In this document: piece by piece, positions 7,618 through 18,190 of the stretch
Numbering within the stretch: the stretch's first letter is position 1
Layout of the letters: the number at the start of each line of letters is the position of its first letter
NCBI GenBank assembly: GCA_033557675.1
Contig: JAWQRM010000443.1
Coordinates: forward strand, 1 to 22,587
DNA: 22,587 nt
Reading direction: 5' to 3'
Source: Coptodactyla brooksi
Taxonomy: Eukaryota; Arthropoda; Insecta; Coleoptera; Scarabaeidae
Made by a program: the position numbers and the translations under genes
Notes under the pieces: generated by a model
Databases searched by the model: none
What the model saw: only the letters and a program-made list of their open reading frames with translations
What the model was told of the DNA's origin: nothing

Positions 7618-9749
7618 CCTGGCTATCCAATATTTTTAGTCAAAATAAAAATTTGGAACAGGGTATTCTATTCGGAACTCTAATTTGTCATTGTAATTGT
7701 GTTTTCATTATAACCAAAATAATTTACAAAATAAGATTAACCAGGTTGAAGTTATTTTAAATATGCTATTCACAATTTTCAGTTGAAAATGATAATTTTA
7801 AGATTAACAGGGTATGTTTGGAACATATCGATACCAATGAAATACTACATTAATTAAATTGCTGACAGCAAATGGCAAATAATAAAAATATCGTATTACT
7901 TCGAATTTAAGGTGCACTTAAATAAAAATATTTCTTACTCTTCAAATATCTTATTCCTGTCGTATTGAGTTTAACTTCGTGATGTTTTTATAGGGTCCAG
8001 GATGAAAGAATTAAAAAAAATGCAAAATTAAGCAAAACAAGTTTGTTACCTAAAATTAATCTTATAAAACACATTTAAATTGCTTGAAAAAGTTTGTCAT
8101 TGGTTACCTTCCAAATATCAAAAAACGTAAATGCAAATATAATAAATATTTAAATTTATATTTTATAAATTTATATATTTTATAATTTATTTATATAATT
8201 TATTATTATAAATTTAATAATTGTAATTTGAATCTCATGTATGTTAAGTGCAGTGGTAGGTGGTAAATGGTACATCAATAAGCAATTTTAAAAAATCATC
8301 AACGTTAGTTACTTTAATTAGGTTAATTACGTAAGTCACCTGTTGAGTGGTTTGTGCACTTTTGTTTGCAAAAGCAATAACACTTATATCTTCTATCAAA
8401 AATCTGAACAATTTTTAAAAATCGATAGAAAATAACATAAGTACTATTAAGTGGCTTATGTAATTTGATTTATTACACAATCTTATGGATTAGTTTTGTC
8501 GTTTTAAAATCATATATCTAGATATTTGCTTTTTTATACGCAGAAGTTGGATCAGGTTCGGTTACAACGTTTTGATTCGATGATTCTTCTTTTTCTTACT
8601 AAATACGTTATGTATCTCAAATATTATTGTCAAAACTGTCGTCAGTTAAAAACATAGTCCGTGTTCTTAATTGAATAATTTATAATAAATTTTGGTCAAT
8701 TTTAGTCATTTCCATTTATAATTATTTGCTTTTGCCTTCATCAAGTATACTATACTATAAAAATTAATTAAATAAAATTATATTTGAATAATATTATATA
8801 AAATTATTATAATAATATAAAATTATATAGGAATATGGTTTACACCAACACATTTACAGATTTATAAGATAGATATTTAATGTTAGTACCGAGGCAGCAA
8901 ATTGCATCCTATAAATAAGTTTAAACTAAAAAATCACGTTTTGCTTAACAGCCATAAAACTAAGTACGTAAAACATTGACACAATAGGGTATATTTATTA
9001 CAACAATGTTAACTCTTATTACCTTATTTTAAACTCGAACGAAAATTTAAACGTGCCAACATTGTTGAATTATAAATAAGCGGTTTTACATATATCTTCA
9101 GACACTAGCTCGAATTATGGTCACATAATCATGTGGTTCATTTGAATAATTTACTACACTTAGAAATCAATACTGGTTTTCTCTGCTTTCTGATAATGAT
9201 TATATACAGATTACTATAAAATAAACTCCCAATACTGTTAGGGGTGTTTTTTATTATTTTATTATTGTCGTCAAATTAAATGTGACTAGCAACTAATATT
9301 TATTGGAACCGTATTACTGTGAAACAAATGTTTTAGTATTTGTTTCCCATCCAATTAAATTTAATTGTATTTTGATTGTTATTAAGAGAACAGTAAACTA
9401 GTTTCAGAGAAAATATGTAGATTTTTGAAACCGTTTTCAGAGAACAGCTTTCATCATCATATTTTGTACACAGCACAATTTTAACAGTTTTTAAATTCAT
9501 ACATCTGAGTTATGAAATATTGTAAAGATTTCAACAGATGTTTTACACCTGTTCAAGAAAAATTTGTATCAATCAATTTGTATCAATCAATCAAATTTTT
9601 TACGGATAATTTCGATTTTATTGAAAATCTTAACATTTCTGAACCCTCTAAATTTAGTATAGTAATTTTAACTTAATGAATTCTTCGAAATCGATGCCAA
9701 TTATTCTGTAAACAATAACACAATCGACTTTCGAATTCCGTCTGACATT
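7618..9749. other. AT-rich intron DNA without recognisable genes
   Basis: Very AT-rich tracts lie at about 8140-8225 and 8755-8830. A 14-base direct repeat, TTTGTATCAATCAA, occurs twice in tandem at 9563-9590. No transposon end, RNA gene or conserved frame was recognised. Confidence 0.55.
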
Positions 9750-10330
9750 TTCATACGTTTCCATTGTTCTGGCTCCACATTACCTTATAATTCTTCCTAT
9801 TGCACCTCTTTCCAATCCACTGCTCAGGAAATCTATCATCTATCTTGTTGAAAATGAATTAGGTTTTCATTCCAATTCAGATTTTCGTCAATATCTACCT
9901 GAGACTTAAATTAGTGGATAATAAGAGGTTCAATGATGGTTTCTAATATTTGTATCTATTGTCATTTAGATTTTCTTCAATAAACAAAAGCCCGAAATGC
10001 TATCGCCTAATATGCCGACCCAAACCTTAATTTTTTGGGACCGCTGAGCGTGACCTTCTGTAAAAACATGTGGATTTTCGTTACTCCATTACCGACAATT
10101 GTGTTTATTAACAGAGCCGTTAATAAAAATGTACATTCGTCATTAAAACAAATTTTTTGCACTAATTATGGTGTGGTTTGAATTTATACCGTTATTTCTT
10201 CTCTCAGGGTCGTCCTTCCATAGTTCGTGGAAGAGATGCATTTTATGTGGGTCAAATTTGTTTAATTTTAGAACTTTGCGTACGGTTTCATGTGATATGC
10301 CAGCTGGCGTGGAAACTTGTCAAAGAAATA
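9750..10330 (-). pseudogene. Degenerate HTH+DDE transposase fragment D
   Basis: Minus-strand reading, with frame changes, gives GISHETVRKVLKLNKFDPHK then MHLFHELWKDDPERR, resembling the region that links DNA-binding and catalytic domains. It continues as ICFNDECTF, with a candidate catalytic Asp at codon 10141-10139. Next come NENPHVFTEGHAQRSQKIKV and WVGILGDSISGF, then decayed pieces such as LIHFQQD and WIGKRCNRKNY near 9800-9860. The order and motifs fit the same arthropod transposase family as elements A and B. Element D keeps the middle region that A and B have lost. Many stops and shifts make it non-functional. Terminal repeats were not identified. Confidence 0.6.
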
Positions 10331-13300
10331 ATGTTTGATTAATTGCAGAATGGCCCATTAACTTCAGTTCAGTTGTTCTATTCCAATTTTTTTCCACTTT
10401 TTTTTATTAGTTACGTTTCTTCAAATTTACACACTAATTGTCGGTGGTACGTGTGACTGATATTCTTGTATGGATGTCTGGCATTAAAAGTTGTAGCTAA
10501 GTTCAAAGTTTTAGCTAATTATTCAATAATCTGCATAGCTAATAACCCAAATATTGAATGTAAACTATTTGTTAACACCGAAAATTATGGTAAACTGAAT
10601 TGCCCCACAAATTGTGATTTTTATGCACAAAAAGGTAATTCCTGTTATTATAAGTTGTCACAAAACTATTTTGTAGGTGGTCGTAGAATTACTGCTGTTA
10701 TATAGCTCTTTAATTCATTGTCATGAAATTGTATACGTTTGGCATTGAAATTAAAACGTTCTATTATTAAAATTAAAACTGCGTACTTGCGGAAATCCTA
10801 GATGCATATATTATTCAAGAAGTTCATATATAGATTTTCATATTTACGGGCACAACTTATGTGATGAACAGTACATACATCTTTATCGAATTAACCTTGA
10901 TCTATATCAAATAAAACAGAACGCTTCATTCTAACAATATTAAAAAAAAACATTTCATATGATGTTTCATACCTACTAATTAGATTTATTCTAATTAATA
11001 TTAAGGTTATTTGCTTTGTAATTTTATGATTAGTTGTGTATTACTTTACTTGTGTTCTTTATTTTCAACATATAAGTTAAAATATTGTAAATATGCAACA
11101 GTAGCACTGGCAATGTAGGTCGGTCTACCTTTTCTAAATAATTTAGAATTACATAACTAGAAAATTGTTTTGCTAATCGCTTGCAACCGCAAAATTTACG
11201 TAACCTTGCATTAGGCAAGAAAATAGATTTAAAAATAACAACGCAATTAGTAGCAACAAAAGAAAATTAGACAGACTACGTAGACGTATTTCATTTACGG
11301 AAAATTCATCATCCGATAAATTATATTATATCAGTCGAAAGGTATAAAGTACGATAAGTTGAGCACACTGTATAAAGGTTTTATCGATACCCTGATAAAA
11401 AATATGCTTATCGCTTTTTTGTTTGTTTATCTCGCTTGTATATTTTACTCACATACGATATATTAAATGTGTGTATAGGCCACGATACCTAAACAAAAGA
11501 GATTGTACGCAACAACGGATGTGTTTTTTTATCTATGACTAAGATAGTCGTCTTCTATTAGAATTGTTTTGTTTTCAACACTAGAACGACAATTTATCTC
11601 AATTTAGTCAATCGAAGTACAATTTCGAAAAATAAACCTTGAGCAAGAATGTTGAAGCTTTGTGCGGATATTGTTGTTGCTAAATTTAGCAATAATCGCT
11701 GTTTAAAATGTGCACACCATTTGCTTCTACAATCCGAGATTGACGTCCGTATCTTATCAAGTTGAAGTTAATTACAAACACTTTAAACGATAACTACCAT
11801 AAAACTTATCTTCTTATCTCTTAAATGGTCTATTTTTGGTGACTAGAATTTTTGGTGCATTTGTATCACTTGACATGTCGTACGGAAATACAATATAGAG
11901 TTGATAAAATTCTTTTATTATATCTATAAACCCGACAAATATGTATGTGATTAATTGACATTTTATTATACATATGTATATCTTGTGTCAAAATAGACAT
12001 ATCTTTTTTATTAAGCCTGATATCACATAACGAAAATAAATACTTGAAGCAAGACTGCTAGGTAGAAATAATCTTAAATGTTTAACATAACATTAACATA
12101 TCTATGCCAATAAACACTTTTTTTATATATTTTTTTATTGTAATTAATTTGTTTTTATTGCATTGTCTGTTATTTTTTATTAATAATAACTTATTTACAT
12201 GAGTGAGGAAGTTTAATGGTCTAGAAATGAAAGCCCTTCCCAGGACAGGTTCAATTTATCCCAGAATAGATTAATTTATGGCCTAATGGCGATATATTCC
12301 AAATGAGTACAAATGAAATGTCCTCAATTAGAGGCTAAAGTCTAAAACAAAGAAGTTGCCTGTTTATGTGTTGTTACAAGTATAAAGATAAAAATGTAAT
12401 TTATTTCTAGTGATTTCTTGTGATATATCATATCTAATAAGTTGCGATGAATATTGTGGTAAGACACCATTCCTCATCATATAAACAGAATTAAAAGTAT
12501 TAAAAACTGTTATTTGTTTAACAGACATAAAATTTAACACATTCAATATAGAAAAAACTTGCAGGCATAGCCCGACTTCGTAAATAACTGTATTAAAGAA
12601 GTATTGCTCAAAATTTCCTTAATTAACACATTTGCAAATATTCCATATAAATTAGGATGTTTGCAAATTCCTATAGAAATTAGTGGCAACTTAATATATC
12701 TGTCCAATTATTTTTAACCCAATATGACCACAGTTTTAATTTGTTTTTGCGGCTATCTATGACAAAGTTAATGCATATCAACTTTTTGCTCCTTTTACAA
12801 AATTGGCGATTTTTACTCGATTTAAACTTTAACAAATAGTTTGTTTTAAGAATTCGGTCCAATTTTCGAATGTTGAAAACAAATGTGGCGTAGTCTTTAT
12901 CTTTATACATACATAGAATGTACAATGTACATAATCCTTATATTATAAGAAACATGTCAAGACATCGCAGGATATGCAACCAAACTGACGTAGAATAAAT
13001 TTGAATCAATGTTGGACCATATTTTAAAGGTGTCGTGAGGTAAGAGATTCATTCAAAATCTATCAAAATTACTTTTGTATAATACAAATGTGAACATTAC
13101 AACTACATTGATTTATTTGCACAATATTTTAAATTGTAATTACAAAGTATGCACAATAATTTTGCGAAATGTGTAGCTTCACAATCTAAACAATATACTA
13201 AACAATTATAAAGTGCAGTGTTTCTTAAAGAAATAGGATTTAATTCATTACACGATATTAGAAAACAAAAAAAGTCCAGATATCTGGAGTTTTCTTGTTT

Positions 13301-13990
13301 TCTTTATTTTATTTTTGCTTTTCTGTGCTGTCTTTATTTTATTTTTCCCTAACCAGATAAGGAAAATTACACTGAATAAAAACAGGTGTATTTGAAACAA
13401 CCCAGTAGTTTTGAGAGTTTACCAAGAAAACGATGCTGCATCTGTATAAACTAATTTGTAGATTTCCTCGTTTTCATTCGGTAACTTGAATAAACCTTTT
13501 CAAAAATATGTTCGTTGAATTGTATAATCCTTGAAAAATTGTTTATGATTGCAAAATCCGTAAGACTTGTATTTACATTTTTATTAAAAAAAAAAATGAA
13601 AAATTAATTCTTGTTCTTCCGCACAAATAGGGTAAGCCCTTCTAGTAATTTTATGAATAATTCTGGTAGATTCTATCGGAATAGGTAGCAGAAAAATAAA
13701 TAACGGACTTGTCCCAAGTATTACTTCAGTACTAATCCAAAATAGTTTTTTATTTTGTCCTCTTTGGCATACATAACGTTTAAAAATTTAAAAAAAAACT
13801 AGCAGATGTGACATCGCACGTTACTTTCTCTTACGCCAACCCTGGTTTAATTATGCTTATAACTCCAGAACTGTTGAGATTTTAAGCATATACTATCCCT
13901 ATAGTTTTTTTCTCGTAATTTTATGTAGATTACAAAAATGTATTTTGTTATAAAAAGATCCATTAAAATCTCGACATCGATTCTGTGAAT
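10331..13990. other. AT-rich intron DNA, mostly featureless
   Basis: No gene is recognised. A 79-codon frame at 10466-10705 (+) contains several Cys and Tyr residues, but it has no ATG context or family resemblance that I can name. A cluster of GATA and DRE motifs lies at 11341-11433 (listed separately). TCCAGATATCTGGA at 13275-13288 is a perfect 14-bp palindrome. TCTTTATTTTATTTTT occurs twice just downstream of it. Confidence 0.5.
11341..11433. promoter_or_regulatory. Cluster of GATA sites around an exact DRE motif
   Basis: Within about 90 bases there are CGATAAG (11352-11358), TATCGATA (11382-11389; exact DREF core, also containing two overlapping GATA cores), TGATAA (11393-11398), CTTATCG (11408-11414) and TTATCTC (around 11427-11433). 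TATAAAG also occurs twice. This could be an intronic enhancer or an alternative promoter. CACACTGTATA in the same stretch resembles the transposon terminus at 834-847, so a transposon origin is also possible. Confidence 0.3.
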
Positions 13991-13993
13991 GAA

Positions 13994-14027
13994 ATTTATT
14001 GCTTTCTCTTAAGAGAAAGTAATAAAT
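13994..14027. repeat. 34-bp near-perfect palindrome
   Basis: Two 17-base arms meet without a spacer at 14010/14011, centred on CTCTTAAGAG. The arms differ at one position only (G14001 opposite T14020, which would be a wobble pair in RNA). It abuts the left arm of the inverted-repeat element at 14033. Confidence 0.85.
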
Positions 14028-14032
14028 CATTG

Positions 14033-14437
14033 TGCATGAGGGACTCACATCATATAAAAGTAATTCTGGTTTATATTTTCAACTGAAACTCATTTTTTTC
14101 AAGTAAATCTGGTTGCATATTTTGCAATGACCTTTCTTTGTAATTGATAAAATATTTACCTTTTAAGTCCAAAGATTATTTGGTATTATGAGTTTGTATT
14201 TAGTATAATGTTAATTTACTAATATAAATAGGTAACCATTACCTGCAGCTAACAGTTAATTTACTTACTTATCTTTTTTACTAATTTACTTATCCTTTTT
14301 TACCAAAAAATTTGCAAGGTAGATGCAAGGTATGCATCTAGATTTACTTTTAAAAAATGAGTTCCAGTTGAGAAATATCAACAAAGATTATTTTGCATGA
14401 TGTGAATCCACACAACTACTTATACATGCACACTACT
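14033..14437. mobile_element. Inverted-repeat element F (MITE-like, about 405 bp)
   Basis: The left arm at about 14046-14112 carries TCACATCAT, then TTTCAACTGAAACTCATTTTT and AAGTAAATC. It is matched in inverse order by the right arm at about 14343-14411, which has GATTTACTT, AAAAAATGAGTTCCAGTTGA and ATGATGTGA. An outer GTGCATG/CATGCAC pair extends the arms with a gap. The interior has no coding potential. Arms of about 65-70 bp with roughly 20% difference suggest an old insertion. A target duplication could not be identified. Confidence 0.6.
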
Positions 14438-14961
14438 GGGCATGATAGGTTACACAAAAACCTATAATCATAAAATCCATAAACTCCAAGGTAAAACTAG
14501 GCTAATATGAATATAGCTATATAAAACTATTTTCATGGAGGTATTCATGCTAAATTTTTATGTACCTACTAAACACGATTGTATTCTTCGTTTGTAATCA
14601 ACCATTTGAGTGGTTAAAATAATCAAAATAAACAGAGGAATGTAATCTTAGATTGGTATAACAAATAGAAAGGTATATTTATTTATGGTATCACAAACAT
14701 ATGTTCTAGAAATACTAATGTGTATACATATTTCCAATCCAACTATTCTTTTTTCTGTTAATTGTCTCTGCTGTGAAGTTTTATCTACACCTTCTCCAAA
14801 TATATGGTGTGATAAGGATGTATTTGTATATTTGCTAGTGCTATAAAGTGTGCTATATAGTGCTAACACCATAGATATCTGTATTGGTTTAAATTGTGCA
14901 AATTCAGCCATTACTGCACAGCTTTATACTTGTTGGTCTCATTACAACTTTCACACATCAT
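14438..14961. other. AT-rich intron DNA, no recognised feature
   Basis: No transposon, RNA or conserved protein is recognised. A minus-strand open frame at 14648-14911 has no known motif and I treat it as chance. Confidence 0.5.
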
Positions 14962-15891
14962 CAAATGTACATCGACCTACAAAAAGCATTCGACATAGTA
15001 AACCATACCACACTTATTGAAGCAGTGGAGCTTAGGTTTACGAGGTCATGCAAAACTGGATAAAATCGTATTTTCAAAGTAGGCAACAATATAGAAAGAT
15101 CAATTAAGCCAAAAGGTGAAAATGAGAATTGGTGTCCCCCAAAGCCCAAACTTATTTCAGCTGTTGTTCATCATGTTTATTAATGATTTTGGAAAACTTC
15201 CACTAAAAGGCAAGCTCATATATATATATATATATATATATATAAGAGATAATAAATGAGGGCATGCAAACCATACATGATTATATGGAATACAAGGGGT
15301 TGGTCCTGGGTACAACCAAGTAAATACCTAATTTACAAGAAACATTGCACACGTCATGGGCAAATAGTGTACAATGGAAAAATTATTAAAGAAATTGCCC
15401 TACTCAGGTGTGCTCAGGAACAGATCACTGCATCTCCATCAAGCTACAAAAAGAAATATCTACTTTGCCCATGTAAACTCTCACTTTGCATACATAGCAA
15501 TGATTTGAGGGCAAGCAACGGCGACAGAGATAAAGAAATTTGAAGTACTCCAATACATTTAAAGCCATATACAACCTACACCAAAGAACACCAACAGAAA
15601 CATTGTCTAGTATGTACAACTTTTTGCCTTTAGCAAACATTATGAAAACGGATCGAATACTCTACATTCATGAGATTCAAACCAGAACAACTACATCAGA
15701 CATACTGTTAACAAGGAATGCAGATATTCATGAATACAACAGGTGTCAGGCTGAACACGTACATTCCAGTAGGATATGGCAGCTACATAGCTATTAATCA
15801 GGCTATTATGAAATACAACAACCTTCCAAGGGAAGTTAGTGCCACCACAAATAAACAAATATTAAAAAGACTGATAAAACATTTACTATGA
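14962..15891 (+). pseudogene. Reverse transcriptase (ORF2) remnant
   Basis: Pieces in changing frames read YIDLQKAFDIVNHTTLIEAV, IGVPQ (the GVPQG block), LLFIMFINDFGKLPLKGKLI, YFAHVNSHFAYIAMI, and AIYNLHQRTPTETLSSMYNF followed by LPLANIMKTDRILYIHEIQT. A final frame contains NQAIMKYNNLPREVSATTNK and ends at the TGA at 15889-15891. This is the order of RT palm, thumb and C-terminal region in jockey-like LINEs. The catalytic YADD motif is not present: after KGKLI the sequence becomes a TA microsatellite, and the region between it and the thumb is shortened. It is not functional. Confidence 0.82.
15218..15244. repeat. (TA)n microsatellite
   Basis: About 27 bases of uninterrupted TA repeats. It sits inside the LINE remnant exactly where the catalytic YADD codons would be expected to follow KGKLI. 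Confidence 0.95.
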
Positions 15892-16212
15892 TGTATATTC
15901 AGATTTGTATTTTTTATTTTTCGTACCTTGTCATGCTTTGTTGTACATGTGTTGTCTCGAGAGAGTCTTGGGCTCTTTGAGGTCAATATTTGAAATAAAT
16001 AAATATCTAAATAAACACATTATTTTAAATTACATTTTGTAAATAAAAACAAAAGAAGACAAATTGCTTCTATTGTTTTTGTTTGATAGTTTTGTTTTCG
16101 TACTTTGGGCATTTCGTTGACAAGAAATCTGATTTTCTGTAGCTTATATTTATGTTTTTATTTATTTATGTTTTAATATTATCAATTTATAACATAAATT
16201 TTTAATTTTCAG

Positions 16213-17235
16213 GTAGGTGGCGATGGAATAGTATATGAGGTCATAAACGGCATGTTTGAACGACCAGATTGGGCAACCATCATCGAGGGTCTCCCCGTAG
16301 CTGTTGTTCCAGGAGGATCAGGAAATGGATTAGCCAGGAGCGTAGCTTATTACACGGGAGAACCATACGTAAACGCTCCGACATTACCATCCGCTTTATC
16401 AATAGTACGTCACCGTTGCGTACCTATGGATTTAGTAAGAATAGAAAATGCCTCGCAAATTTATTTCTCATTCTTATCGATAGGATGGGGGCTTTTGTCG
16501 GATGTAGACATTGAAAGTGAACGATTACGTATCTTAGGAGGTCATAGATTTACCGTTTGGAGCGTGGCACGACTGATAGGCTTAAGGTGTTATACCGGAA
16601 AGGTATATTACCTTCCCGGAGACGCAGAGTTCAGTCAGAATGATAACAATGGAAATGCAGTAGGGAGTGGACCAGGAAGTATAACGGACTTAAGCGAATC
16701 AGGTCCTAGACCGCGGTTGGATTCGTGGTATAGCGCAGCTTCAAAACGTAGCGCTTATTTTTCTGCAACGGCCAGTAGTTACCAATCAGCTAATGATAGT
16801 GGAGATGGTTCGATTGAAACCAAATATAGGATGTACGGACCACCATCGCGGATACCAAGTTTGACATCACCATTACCAAGTTCGTGGGTTTGCCTTGAAG
16901 GTAAATTTGTAATGGTTCATGCATCGTATCAAAGTCACCTAGGAGAAGACTGTCTGTTTGCTCCAGAATCCCGACTGAATGATGGGGTGATTTGGCTATT
17001 AATAATTAGGGGTAACGTTACCAGAACACAGATGTTGCAATTTTTATTAGGATTAAGTACGGGTGCACACGCCCAAAGTAGTATAAATGGAATAGATTTT
17101 ATTCCGGTGAAAGCATTTAGAATAGAGCCCGATATGAACGAAAGGGGATACATGACCGTGGATGGCGAACATGTAGCATACGGACCAATCCAAGGAGAAG
17201 TATGCCCGGCGTTGTCGCGGATCATGATTCCTTGA
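16213..17235 (+). CDS. Sphingosine kinase, exon 2 (residues 231-570, with stop)
   Basis: This encodes the rest of the catalytic domain. The acceptor TTTAATTTTCAG|GTA gives VGGDGIVYEVINGMFERPDW. GGDG (232-235) is the catalytic loop, where D234 corresponds to the proposed general base; many sphingosine kinases have SGDG here. PGGSGNGLA (263-271) is the third conserved block. GWGLLSDVDIESERLRILGG (321-340) is the sphingosine-recognition block, with D327 and D329 the candidates for the substrate-binding Asp. Residues about 366-453 form a Ser/Gly/Pro-rich insert, as in longer SphK2-like enzymes. The fold resumes at WVCLEGKFVMVHASYQSHLG, and VDGE (546-549) in TVDGEHVAYGPIQGEV is the C5 block. The frame ends SRIMIP at the stop at 17233-17235. 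The 570-residue total lies between short (about 380) and long (about 650) family members. The opposite-strand open frames here are shadows. Confidence 0.95.
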   Translation, partial: VGGDGIVYEVINGMFERPDWATIIEGLPVAVVPGGSGNGLARSVAYYTGEPYVNAPTLPSALSIVRHRCVPMDLVRIENASQIYFSFLSIGWGLLSDVDIESERLRILGGHRFTVWSVARLIGLRCYTGKVYYLPGDAEFSQNDNNGNAVGSGPGSITDLSESGPRPRLDSWYSAASKRSAYFSATASSYQSANDSGDGSIETKYRMYGPPSRIPSLTSPLPSSWVCLEGKFVMVHASYQSHLGEDCLFAPESRLNDGVIWLLIIRGNVTRTQMLQFLLGLSTGAHAQSSINGIDFIPVKAFRIEPDMNERGYMTVDGEHVAYGPIQGEVCPALSRIMIP

Positions 17236-18190
17236 TATCCACATACGTCTCGGGCAAAACGGTCTGACACTAGAGTAGCTATTTTATCTACTATGGACCC
17301 TATACTTATTCATATGGACGGTATTTAATTTTCAGGACTAATGAAACTTTTTCAGATACGTCTTCCAAATTTTTTTCAAGGGAGGTACGATCCTTATTGT
17401 GATTTTCGTTTCTAATTGCCTGGATCTATGTGATTACACGCAATAACTCGCGTTGATTGTGCAATAAGGAAATAACTCTGTGGCCAGTATTTAAGCTATT
17501 TTTTGGGGTGATAAGGCATAAATGACACTTAATTAACATTTCATAATTATCGCTTTTTATACCATTCCATGCACTTTAAATGATTTATTAATTAGCATAT
17601 TTGAGGACTAATGTTGTGTTTTACTATCTGTTTTGTTGAGTTCGTCCTGAGTTTGTTGAATTGACATTCAGTATTTGCATCACATCTTATTCTTCACGTC
17701 TTCTGTACTCACAATTTCATTCCACCCTCATTAATCCAGTGTTTATCTGTTGCACCCATAAAAATACCAGGGAGAAATTCATCTCATAGTATGGTGTCAT
17801 TAGCTATTTTTATCTCTCTTGATTTGGTGGGCTCTGTATCTAAAGTTTTTAAGGAACATGCAATTTTAGAGACATTACATACAAATTTTTAAGTTCACAT
17901 TTTTCAAATATGGCCAAGTTGTGAAACTTCTTTTTAAATAATTTTTAAAAGCAAAGTTCCATATTTAGGACTATTCATTATTTGCTTTAAAAATACGCTG
18001 ACTTCTTATCCATTATTTAATAGTTTCTGTTCTTGTTCGATACCTACTACTACACCTTATCAACTTCAATGGCAGAAAAAGTTATATTAGATAAGAAAAA
18101 TGCTATTTGAAAAGAAGTAATCGATTTTAGAAAGAGTAAAATCAGATATGTTTTGAAAGTGTCAAATAAAGTCACCTTTTGTTATAACAA
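17236..18190 (+). other. Probable 3' untranslated region of the kinase gene
   Basis: AT-rich, without coding potential. The first canonical AATAAA after the stop codon is at 18165-18170, followed by a T/G-containing stretch (CCTTTTGTTATAA). That would give a 3' UTR of roughly 950 bases. Variant signals closer to the stop cannot be excluded, so the end is a guess. Confidence 0.4.
18165..18170 (+). terminator. Candidate polyadenylation signal AATAAA
   Basis: First exact AATAAA downstream of the kinase stop codon. A second one lies near 18246-18252. Its use is inferred only. Confidence 0.35.

Larger units (their letters stand above)
14962..16015 (+). mobile_element. 5'-truncated non-LTR retrotransposon (jockey/CR1-type LINE)
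   Basis: The fragment starts abruptly inside the reverse transcriptase at YIDLQKAFDIVNH, runs to the C-terminus of ORF2, and ends in a short 3' untranslated region with repeated AATAAA/TAAA units (about 15990-16015). Truncation at the 5' end and an A-rich, TAAA-type tail are normal for LINE insertions. It lies in the sense orientation of the kinase, just 200 bp upstream of exon 2. Its AATAAA-rich tail could in principle offer a premature polyadenylation site. Confidence 0.85.
5247..16212 (+). other. Large phase-0 intron of the kinase gene (10,966 bp)
   Basis: The donor is GTATGT at 5247; the acceptor is TTTAATTTTCAG ending at 16212. The join gives VVL|VGGDGIVYEV, the expected continuous run of the family, so no coding exon is missing between them. 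The intron holds two mariners, a decayed minus-strand transposase, an inverted-repeat element and a LINE fragment. The recognisable insertions together account for roughly a third of its length. The mariner and DDE genes run antisense to the kinase, while the LINE runs sense. The first 640 bases (5247-5884) have no recognisable feature. Confidence 0.92.

Noticed and set aside
10466..10705. 79-codon frame with several cysteines
   Set aside because: It starts at a non-ATG codon, has no recognised fold or signal peptide, and lies in AT-rich intron next to a decayed transposase. Likely chance.
12680..12925. 81-codon minus-strand frame rich in Lys and Asn
   Set aside because: Composition typical of chance frames in AT-rich DNA. 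No motif or splice context.
14648..14911. 87-codon minus-strand frame upstream of the LINE
   Set aside because: No motif. The composition follows the local AT bias, and it does not match the missing 5' part of the LINE.
16935..17270. 111-codon open frame on the minus strand over kinase exon 2, and other overlapping frames there
   Set aside because: They are shadows of the conserved + strand kinase coding sequence and show no family motif.
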